From positions 20,815 to 31,631 of the forward strand of contig DDXI01000081.1 in NCBI GenBank assembly GCA_002347475.1: a DNA stretch of 10,817 nt. Direction: 5' to 3'. The notes under the pieces are model-generated. The model was given only the letters and a program-made list of their open reading frames with translations, did not search any database and was not told the origin of the DNA. This DNA is from Peptococcaceae bacterium UBA2264 (GTDB lineage Bacteria > Bacillota > Desulfitobacteriia > Desulfitobacteriales > Desulfitobacteriaceae). The position numbers and the translations under genes were made by a program. Below, piece after piece: positions 6,344-10,817 of this stretch; the stretch's first letter is position 1; each line of letters starts with the position of its first letter.

Positions 6344-6397
6344 AATTTGGATTTTACAGCTTCACAGCTCTGGATTACGAGGTGAGGAGGGAAGACT

Positions 6398-7072
6398 ATG
6401 ACATGGGAGATCTTTGATCCAATAGCAGCGCAATATGACAGTTGGTATGCAACTGAACTGGGGCATCTGGTTGACCAGGTGGAAAGAAAACTGGCTAAAA
6501 GCATGTTTCAGCCCAATGGTAAAAGAATCCTGGAGGTCGGCAGCGGAACCGGATTGTACACAGTCAGACTGGCCCAGGAAGGTTATGAGTTAACCGCGGT
6601 TGATATTTCAGCGGAAATGACGAGTCAGGCTCAGTCTAAAATGTTGGAACTGGGATTGCAAGCCGAATGGCTGGTGGCGGATATCACCGAAGTCTTGCCC
6701 CGGCTGGGCAAGTTTAACGGAATATTTTCCCTGACGGCCTTTGAGTTCATCCCCGATCCGGAAAAGGTCTTGAGGGAGTTGTATAATCATCTGGAACCGG
6801 GTGGCTGCATGGTGATCGGGGTGATTGCCGGCGGCAGTCCCTGGGGGGATTTTTACAAGCAATCAGCCCTGGAAAATCCTGATTCCGTCTTTACTTATGC
6901 CACTTTTTATACGGAAGAAGAGGTAAAAAACTGGCATATCGACGGCCAGGCAGAAATTGGCAAAGCCTTATATTTTCCTCCCAATACCGACATGCTGGCC
7001 CAGGCAAGGAAACTGGAAGAAGAGAAAAGCGGCAAACCCGGTTTTCTCGTGGCAAAGTGGGTGAAATCTTGA
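6398..7072 (+). CDS. Class I SAM-dependent methyltransferase
   Basis: The 224 residues form a Methyltransf_11/UbiE-like Rossmann domain that transfers a methyl group from S-adenosylmethionine to an unknown acceptor. Motif I is ILEVGSGTGLYT (44-55), and the acidic residue that binds the ribose is D69 in 'ELTAVDIS'. The 'LVADITE' block and 'FSLTAFEFIPDPEKVLRELYNHLEPGG' segment complete the usual order of motifs. The N-terminal 'FDPIAAQYDSWY' is common in small-molecule methyltransferases. GGTGAGGAGG ends 7 nt before the ATG. The gene sits in the yhaM operon, and its stop overlaps the start of the next gene, so the two products are made together. The substrate cannot be predicted; thiamine-related neighbours are only suggestive. 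Confidence 0.88.
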   Translation: MTWEIFDPIAAQYDSWYATELGHLVDQVERKLAKSMFQPNGKRILEVGSGTGLYTVRLAQEGYELTAVDISAEMTSQAQSKMLELGLQAEWLVADITEVLPRLGKFNGIFSLTAFEFIPDPEKVLRELYNHLEPGGCMVIGVIAGGSPWGDFYKQSALENPDSVFTYATFYTEEEVKNWHIDGQAEIGKALYFPPNTDMLAQARKLEEEKSGKPGFLVAKWVKS

Positions 7073-7320
7073 GTTTTATGGCTTGTCAGATGACACTTTT
7101 TCCTCTTGATACACTTGATTCCGCCCAAATAATCGGACAGGTGCTGGCACAAATGGACTGGCAGGGGGTCGAGGTCATCACAGGGGAAATGAGCAGTATA
7201 ATCAGAGGCGAGGAGGGTCTGGTCTGGACTAAACTCCGGCAACTCTATGAACTGGCGGCTGCTTCCGGCCGGTTTTCCTTGCAGATTACTGTCTCAAACA
7301 AGTGCGGCTGTATGCTCTGA
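7069..7320 (+). CDS. COG0011/YkoF-like thiamine-binding domain protein
   Basis: A small single-domain protein (83 residues from TTG) with the pattern of the MTH1187/YkoF family, a ferredoxin-like fold that binds thiamine or its pyrimidine. The opening 'ACQMTLFPLDT', the middle 'GVEVITGEMSSIIRGEEGLVW' and the closing 'TVSNKCGC' follow the family order of first strand, ligand loop and last strand. The frame can begin at GTG 7057, TTG 7069 or ATG 7078. TTG is preferred because it overlaps the methyltransferase TGA (TTGA) and stands 4 nt after GGGTGA (7059-7064); ATG 7078 would be 13 nt away. The protein is last in the operon that opens with a YjbQ-type gene. No clear terminator follows. Confidence 0.8.
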   Translation: MSFMACQMTLFPLDTLDSAQIIGQVLAQMDWQGVEVITGEMSSIIRGEEGLVWTKLRQLYELAAASGRFSLQITVSNKCGCML

Positions 7321-7339
7321 GTATTCAGAAAATATTAAA

Positions 7340-7368
7340 TTGACAGTATTTTTTGATAATGATACCAT
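7340..7368 (+). promoter_or_regulatory. Upstream promoter candidate for the nitroreductase gene
   Basis: A perfect TTGACA (7340-7345) is followed after 17 nt by TACCAT (7363-7368), a four-of-six -10. The spacer includes TGATAATGATA, which resembles half of a Fur/PerR-type site but lacks the second half. Confidence 0.45.
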
Positions 7369-7372
7369 GTTC

Positions 7373-7415
7373 TTGTCGGTAATATACTTTTTGGTATAAT
7401 AATAAAGTTTATTAT
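7373..7415 (+). promoter_or_regulatory. Proximal nitroreductase promoter with palindromic operator
   Basis: TTGTCG (7373-7378), a 16-nt spacer and a perfect extended -10 TGGTATAAT (7392-7400) make a good SigA promoter. A 17-bp perfect palindrome, ATAATAAA-G-TTTATTAT (7399-7415), begins in the -10 and is centred at the expected transcription start, a classical repressor position. The leader from there to the ATG is about 120 nt; no riboswitch or T-box landmark was recognised in it. Confidence 0.6.
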
Positions 7416-7526
7416 CGGGAGTTATCCTGGAGATTATTATTAGTAGTTACCCGGTTGGTTCCTTCAGAAAATTATCAGTGGTTTTTCTCAGAGTTACAAG
7501 AATTTTTGAGGGATGGGAGGATAAGA

Positions 7527-8102
7527 ATGAGCGAGCTTTATCAAGTTATCAAAGAGAGGCGGAGTATCCGTAAATTCAAGCCTGAACCCATACCCAGGGA
7601 AGTGCTGGAAAGAATAATAAAGATAGGTATGTGGGCACCCTCCGCCATGAATACCCAGCCGTGGGAATTCTATGTCTTCACAGGCAAAGCCAAGGATAAA
7701 ATGGGGAGTATCCTGAGTAAAGCCGGTGAAGAAATAGGACCGCGACTCAAAGAACTATTCAATGAAAAAATGCAGAAATTTACCCAGAGTTTCTTTAAAA
7801 ACATGGGAGGGGCTCCAGCGATAATCCTGGTGCTGACCAAGCGTTTGCCGGTGAATATCTACCAAGAGGGAGCTAACCAGAGCAGTGCCGCTGCCATTCA
7901 AAATATGTTATTGGCTGCGCATCTCGAAGGGTTGGGAACATGCTGGATGACCGGTCCCCTTTGGGTAGAAGATGAAATTCTGAATTACCTGGGACGGCAA
8001 GAAGATTCCCGTCTGGTGGCTGCTATTCCTATCGGTTATCCTGATCAGACACCACCCGTACCGCCGCGTAAACACGAAACAATCCACTGGATGGAAGATT
8101 AA
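7527..8102 (+). CDS. Nitroreductase family flavoprotein
   Basis: An FMN-dependent oxidoreductase of the nitroreductase superfamily, cytoplasmic and usually a homodimer, that uses NAD(P)H to reduce nitro compounds, quinones or other acceptors. The 191 residues hold the FMN phosphate-binding RRSIRKF (11-17), APSAMNTQPW (37-46), the helix QSSAAAIQNMLLAAHLEGLG (118-137) followed by TCWM, and AAIPIGYP (165-172). The frame extends upstream to 7455, but GGGAGG at 7515-7520 lies 6 nt before ATG 7527 and the family begins near this residue, so the shorter product is chosen. The insertion between residues 60 and 95 is longer than in minimal members, which is not unusual. Its stop lies 3 nt from the convergent NTPase stop, with no terminator between. 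The natural substrate is unknown. Confidence 0.92.
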   Translation: MSELYQVIKERRSIRKFKPEPIPREVLERIIKIGMWAPSAMNTQPWEFYVFTGKAKDKMGSILSKAGEEIGPRLKELFNEKMQKFTQSFFKNMGGAPAIILVLTKRLPVNIYQEGANQSSAAAIQNMLLAAHLEGLGTCWMTGPLWVEDEILNYLGRQEDSRLVAAIPIGYPDQTPPVPPRKHETIHWMED

Positions 8103-8105
8103 TCC

Positions 8106-8609
8106 TTAGCCAGGCAGCAGTGTAAATTCCTGAATATTGAATTTTTCCAGAAAAGACTCAAGACAGTTTGTTCTGACAGTGATATACAGATTTTTATCAG
8201 ACTGCAGGGCTTTCAGCAATATGCTGCAAAATCCCCGACCCTGCAGTTCCAGAGGGCCGATCTCATCGATGAAAATATCACTGATATCATCATCGGCCAA
8301 AAGTTGGTCGATGATGAGTTCCCCCCAAAGAAATCCTGACTGGGAAAACACATACTGCCCGAAAGGAAATTCGTTTACTTCATTATCCCAATCTGATTTA
8401 TTATTCCTGTTCACTTCATTCCCCAGCCAGGCCAGGGTCTGGCAAGGTCCGTCAGGCAAACGGACGATTTCATAACCGCAGATAGTATTGTCCTGATAGA
8501 GTTTGCGGCTGATAAAACCACCGGCTTTCCCGGCTTCTTTTTGCTGAAAAATATTCAGTATCCGGGAGGTTTTTCCCGAGTTTATCTCGCCGCTTATCAG
8601 CCAGATCAT
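8106..8609 (-). CDS. THEP1-like nucleoside-triphosphatase
   Basis: A small P-loop NTPase (167 residues) of the NTPase_1/THEP1 type, known as weak nucleoside triphosphatases with unclear cellular roles. Walker A is GEINSGKTS at 7-15 (G7, G12, K13, T14). 'GGFISRKLY' (30-38) resembles the conserved segment after the P-loop, and Walker B is IFIDEIGPLEL (112-122) with D115 and E116. The C-terminal part is short, ending near residue 167. AGGTGAT (8622-8628) is upstream of the ATG at a rather long distance of 12 nt, but the P-loop position rules out a later start. The gene follows the molybdenum-hydroxylase operon but is separated from it by a strong terminator, so it is transcribed from its own promoter in the repeat-rich gap. 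Link to molybdopterin or nucleotide handling is only a guess. Confidence 0.8.
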   Translation of the reverse strand: MIWLISGEINSGKTSRILNIFQQKEAGKAGGFISRKLYQDNTICGYEIVRLPDGPCQTLAWLGNEVNRNNKSDWDNEVNEFPFGQYVFSQSGFLWGELIIDQLLADDDISDIFIDEIGPLELQGRGFCSILLKALQSDKNLYITVRTNCLESFLEKFNIQEFTLLPG

Positions 8610-8680
8610 AATATATCTTCATCACCTTTGTTTGCTTCAGTTTAATTTCATTGATACGAGGCTGTGTCAGATAATTTTGG

Positions 8681-8720
8681 TAACATACGTGTTAATATAG
8701 CTGTGTTAATATAGCGTCAA
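8681..8720 (-). promoter_or_regulatory. Promoter region of the NTPase gene with repeats
   Basis: On the minus strand TTGACG (8715-8720) is followed after 17 nt by TATTAA (8692-8697), a modest SigA match. A 13-bp direct repeat GTGTTAATATAGC, at 8689-8701 and 8703-8715, fills the spacer and -10. The palindrome TAACA-TACG-TGTTA (8681-8694) overlaps the -10 and start. This suggests regulation but no regulator is recognised. Confidence 0.4.
8689..8715. repeat. Tandem 13-bp direct repeat
   Basis: GTGTTAATATAGC is found twice, exactly, at 8689-8701 and 8703-8715, with a period of 14 nt. It could be a local duplication within the nested repeat or two binding sites. Confidence 0.6.
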
Positions 8721-8731
8721 AGTGAGCGTAT

Positions 8732-8764
8732 AAAAAGGGCTTAAGTCAGATAAGCCCTTTTTTT
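8732..8764. terminator. Bidirectional rho-independent terminator
   Basis: AAAAAGGGCTTA (8732-8743) pairs perfectly with TAAGCCCTTTTT (8751-8762) around a 7-nt loop, with T runs on both strands. It closes the minus-strand molybdenum-hydroxylase operon about 110 nt after the membrane-protein stop. Confidence 0.92.
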
Positions 8765-8805
8765 AAGAACATGAAAGCAAAGATGTAAACAGCTATATCC
8801 AGACA

Positions 8806-8837
8806 TTGTCTGACACAGCAATAATTGTCTGATACAG
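8806..8837. repeat. Direct repeat TTGTCTGAYACAG
   Basis: TTGTCTGACACAG (8806-8818) and TTGTCTGATACAG (8825-8837) differ at one base and are 19 nt apart. Both are also inverted relatives of CTGTGTCAGATAATTTT at 8662-8678, so this motif occurs three times around the terminator. Confidence 0.55.
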
Positions 8838-8872
8838 AAAATTATTAAATGAATTGCAAGCCTGGCCAACAA

Positions 8873-9499
8873 TCATAATACCAGCTGGAGGCCAATTGCC
8901 AGAACTAATAAGCTGAAACAATAGAGAGGTCTAATTTGAAGGAGAGGCCGGACAGGTTTGGTTTGGTACCAACGCAGCCAGGCGCCCATAAGCAGGCAGT
9001 TGATAAAGCTCTCCAATAACAGAAACCTGAGGGTGGAACCAATACCGTCAGTTACAAGGGCTGCCGGCAGGCCATAAAGCGAGATAACAAACAGGTAAAC
9101 CAAAAACAAGATCCGCCAAAACACCGCCATGCTGAATGTCTGTAAAAAGACTGCCAGGGAGGTGTTTTTTGTGTGGAAAAATCTAAAGACCAGGCTGACG
9201 GCGAATCCTTCCATCAGGATGGAAAGTGCCGGATTAATGATGCGAATAGCCATCGATACAGGCAGGAGGAAGTCGGTCAGTTTGATCAGGGCTGCCACTG
9301 CGGATATATAAAAAACTGAGGAGGTCTTGCCTGTGGCATCATAGACCTTTTTCATAAAATAAAAAGCTATGGGAAACATCAAAAATCCGGGTATACCCGG
9401 TAAGGCAATAGCTGCCACGTGAAGGGACAGGCCGATTGTGGCCTCAGCAATTCCCCATAGTGAACCCCAGAATAAGATTAGCAGCAGATCCTTTTTCAT
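8873..9499 (-). CDS. Polytopic membrane protein coupled to the molybdenum-hydroxylase operon
   Basis: I do not recognise this family. The 208 residues hold about six or seven hydrophobic helices, roughly at 5-24, 28-49, 62-82, 88-108, 113-143, 152-176 and 187-207. Several charged or polar residues lie inside or at the edge of helices (E19 in WGIAE, H27, K73 and D76 in KLTD, N89-P90, E97, R129), as in a transporter or binding component. Size and helix count would fit an ECF-type substrate-binding (S) component, but no family motif was identified, so that is speculation. The ATG overlaps the TGA of the FAD-subunit gene (ATGA, 9496-9499), and AAAGGAG sits 10 nt upstream, so it is translationally coupled. 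It is the last gene before the terminator. Transport of the enzyme's substrate or a cofactor precursor is a reasonable hypothesis. Confidence 0.75.
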   Translation of the reverse strand: MKKDLLLILFWGSLWGIAEATIGLSLHVAAIALPGIPGFLMFPIAFYFMKKVYDATGKTSSVFYISAVAALIKLTDFLLPVSMAIRIINPALSILMEGFAVSLVFRFFHTKNTSLAVFLQTFSMAVFWRILFLVYLFVISLYGLPAALVTDGIGSTLRFLLLESFINCLLMGAWLRWYQTKPVRPLLQIRPLYCFSLLVLAIGLQLVL

Positions 9500-10368
9500 T
9501 CAATACAGCTCCTTTGCAAGTCCTTTGTAAGAAAATTGTCCAGCAAACTCAGGGCCACTGTCCGGCGATATTTCTTAGTAGAGCGCAGATCGTCAAGAGG
9601 GCTGAGCAATCGGGCATAACTGGCCAGAACATTTTCCCGCAGTTGGGAGACCTGGGAACACCTGCTGCCCTTAAGCAGGGCTTCAGCTTCCGGGCTGCGG
9701 ATAACAGTGGGGGCTACAGCCCCAAAAGCTATTCTGATATCGTGGATCAGCCTGTCATTTTCGTCAGCCAGGGTATCCGCCAAACCGAAAAAAGATAGTT
9801 TGGAGATGCACATGGCCTGACGCGCCCCAACCTTGCGGTAAGAATAACGGCTGCAGCCGGGCAGTGTAACAGTGATCTGGCTGAGTATTTCGTCTGACTG
9901 CAGGCTGTTTTGACCGGGACCGGTAATAAAGTCAGCTATGGCAACTGAACGGGCAGCCTCTTTGCTTTGAATCGTCAGCCAGGCGTCCAGGGCATAAAGC
10001 AGAGGCAGGGTATCTCCGGCCGGGGATGAGTTACAGATATTGCCGCCGATGCTAGCGAAATTGCGGATCGCCGGCGAGGCCATCTGGGAAAGCGGCAGCT
10101 TAAGATAGGCGGGGACTCCCGGATCGTTTATGATCTGCGCCAGGGTGCAGGCAGCTCCAATCTGCAGGAGGTTCCCTGTGAGGCTAATCCCTTGCAGTTC
10201 CTTCAGGTGGCCGATAAGTAATACCGGATCGGAAAACTCAGGAACTGCTCCGCTCCAGACCCGCTGCCTGACCATCAGATCGCTGCCCCCGGCCAGGAGT
10301 ACGGTCCTGGTCTGGTTTCTTATTTCGAGAGCTTCCCTCAAGGTTAAAGGCCTGTAGGTTTTAACCAT
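9496..10368 (-). CDS. Molybdenum hydroxylase FAD-binding (medium) subunit, xanthine dehydrogenase family
   Basis: The FAD subunit of a heterotrimeric molybdenum hydroxylase passes electrons from the [2Fe-2S] subunit to the final acceptor. The 290 residues carry AGGSDLMV (26-33) and IGGNICNSSPAGD (107-119), the two FAD pyrophosphate-binding loops, followed by 'YSYRKVGARQAMCISK' and a C-terminal domain of the CO-dehydrogenase flavoprotein type (about 180-285). No inserted [4Fe-4S] motif as in 4-hydroxybenzoyl-CoA reductase is seen. The frame runs upstream to 10485, but AAGGTGGG lies 5 nt before ATG 10368 and the product then begins MVKTYRPLTLREA as expected, so this start is chosen. It overlaps the upstream [2Fe-2S] gene by 25 nt and the downstream membrane-protein gene by 4 nt. 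The substrate depends on the large subunit, which is not in the window. Confidence 0.93.
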   Translation of the reverse strand: MVKTYRPLTLREALEIRNQTRTVLLAGGSDLMVRQRVWSGAVPEFSDPVLLIGHLKELQGISLTGNLLQIGAACTLAQIINDPGVPAYLKLPLSQMASPAIRNFASIGGNICNSSPAGDTLPLLYALDAWLTIQSKEAARSVAIADFITGPGQNSLQSDEILSQITVTLPGCSRYSYRKVGARQAMCISKLSFFGLADTLADENDRLIHDIRIAFGAVAPTVIRSPEAEALLKGSRCSQVSQLRENVLASYARLLSPLDDLRSTKKYRRTVALSLLDNFLTKDLQRSCIE

Positions 10369-10817
10369 AATTTCCCACCTTCCCTGGCAGCCAGCAAAAC
10401 TGCCTCGACGATCATATTGTAGCCGGTGCAGCGGCATAAATTGCCAGCTAAAGCAGCGCGTACTTCGGCCTGTGTCGGATTGCAATTCTGACAGAGGAGG
10501 GCTTCAGCAGCCAGAATCATGCCGGGTGTGCAAAACCCGCACTGTACGGCGCCGGCTTTTTCAAAGCAGGCTTTCAGAAGATCGAATCTGGCTGTATTGC
10601 GGTAGCCTTCGATAGTAACAACACTTCTGCCCTCCAGCAAGGCTGCCGGGATCAGACAGGAATTAGCCAGCCGGCCGTCCAGTAACACTGAGCAGGCTCC
10701 GCATTCTCCTTCGCCGCAGCCTTCCTTGGTGCCGGTAAGATTTAAGTCATCCCTGAGGACATCGACAAGGCGTTTCAGGGGAGGGACAGTCAAGTGAACA
10801 GCTTCGCCGTTCAGCCG
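10344..10817 (-). CDS. Molybdenum hydroxylase [2Fe-2S] (small) subunit, 5' truncated
   Basis: This subunit carries two [2Fe-2S] clusters that move electrons from the molybdenum centre to the FAD subunit. The N-terminal plant-ferredoxin-like domain shows EGCGEGECGACSVLLDG and a later cysteine in 'ANSC'. The C-terminal four-helix domain shows QCGFCTPGM and GNLCRCTGY, so all eight cluster cysteines are present. The frame stays open to the window edge and reads RLNGEAVHLTVPP there, as in family members that begin a few residues earlier; the TTG at 10793 is therefore internal. Only a handful of N-terminal residues should be missing. It overlaps the FAD-subunit gene by 25 nt. The large molybdopterin subunit is probably upstream, beyond the window, or encoded elsewhere. 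Confidence 0.95.
   Translation of the reverse strand, partial: RLNGEAVHLTVPPLKRLVDVLRDDLNLTGTKEGCGEGECGACSVLLDGRLANSCLIPAALLEGRSVVTIEGYRNTARFDLLKACFEKAGAVQCGFCTPGMILAAEALLCQNCNPTQAEVRAALAGNLCRCTGYNMIVEAVLLAAREGGKLWLKPTGL

Larger units (their letters stand above)
8662..8818. repeat. Nested inverted repeat of about 157 bp (MITE-like) around a terminator
   Basis: The ends, 8662-8680 (CTGTGTCAGATAATTTTGG) and 8799-8818 read on the other strand, match at 17 of 20 positions with one gap. Inside them, ATATAGCTGT (8695-8704) is matched perfectly by the reverse complement at 8789-8798. The terminator stem at 8732-8762 lies at the centre. All three inverted repeats therefore share roughly one axis near 8740-8747. 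This is the layout of a miniature inverted-repeat element or a very long hairpin. No target-site duplication was found at either end and no transposase gene is present. Confidence 0.5.

Noticed and set aside
7321..7356. Terminator after the thiamine-binding gene
   Set aside because: The only stem, AAAATA with TATTTT, is six A-T pairs with a 12-nt loop, too weak to call.
7353..7368. Fur or PerR box in the nitroreductase upstream region
   Set aside because: TGATAAT matches half of the site, but the second half agrees at only a couple of positions.
7455..7526. Upstream extension of the nitroreductase
   Set aside because: A good GGGAGG stands right before ATG 7527, the family starts there, and the extra 24 residues match nothing.
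7407..7526. Riboswitch or T-box in the nitroreductase leader
   Set aside because: No T-box AGGGTGGNACCGCG, FMN or thiamine-pyrophosphate landmark was found and no terminator hairpin precedes the gene.
8806..8837. Possible start of a CRISPR array
   Set aside because: Only two 13-bp direct copies with a 6-nt gap are present. Repeat and spacer lengths do not fit and no cas gene is near.
10369..10485. Upstream extension of the FAD subunit
   Set aside because: The 39 extra residues overlap the [2Fe-2S] gene in another frame and do not look like the family; AAGGTGGG marks the ATG at 10368.

Overview
The window looks like a chromosomal segment from an anaerobic, probably spore-forming member of the Clostridia (Firmicutes). 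The best guess is a Peptococcaceae/Desulfitobacteriaceae-like organism, but no taxonomic marker is present and this rests on inference. The reasons are strong GGAGG-type ribosome binding sites on nearly every gene, moderate GC content, a rubrerythrin, a molybdenum-hydroxylase operon, YhaM, and two promoters that match the sporulation/transition-state sigma factor SigH consensus.

Layout from left to right. Positions 1-471 hold the 3' end of a HemN-like radical-SAM gene and its terminator. Positions 497-1837 hold a divergent pair, rubrerythrin (minus) and an NAD(P)H-dependent FMN reductase (plus), separated by a regulatory region with three ATTC/GAAT palindromes and a SigH-like promoter. Positions 1860-2873 hold a hairpin, a minus-strand cysteine synthase and its promoter. 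Positions 2962-3843 hold a DUF155 (RMD1/YagE-type) membrane-anchored protein behind a second SigH-like promoter and a run of ten G. Its 3' end overlaps a convergent DUF2889-like gene (3827-4648) by 17 nt.

Positions 4891-7320 form a plus-strand operon: a YjbQ/UPF0047 protein (secondary thiamine-phosphate synthase family), the 3'-5' exoribonuclease YhaM, a SAM-dependent methyltransferase, and a small COG0011-type thiamine-binding protein coupled to the methyltransferase. Positions 7340-8102 hold a nitroreductase with its own promoters and a 17-bp palindrome at the predicted start of transcription. It converges on a THEP1-like NTPase (8106-8609), 3 nt away.

The right end (8732-10817) is a minus-strand operon that enters from beyond the window. 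It encodes the [2Fe-2S] and FAD subunits of a xanthine-dehydrogenase-family molybdenum hydroxylase, then a translationally coupled polytopic membrane protein of unknown function, and ends at a strong bidirectional terminator. That terminator sits at the centre of a roughly 157-bp nested inverted repeat (8662-8818), which looks like a small MITE-like element or a composite control region and also supplies the upstream region of the NTPase gene.

Redox and flavin enzymes dominate: rubrerythrin, FMN reductase, nitroreductase and the flavin/iron-sulfur hydroxylase. The less ordinary parts are the membrane protein attached to the hydroxylase operon, the nested repeat next to it, several small tandem or palindromic candidate operators, and the two SigH-like promoters. 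I saw no rRNA, tRNA, CRISPR array, transposase gene or recognisable riboswitch.
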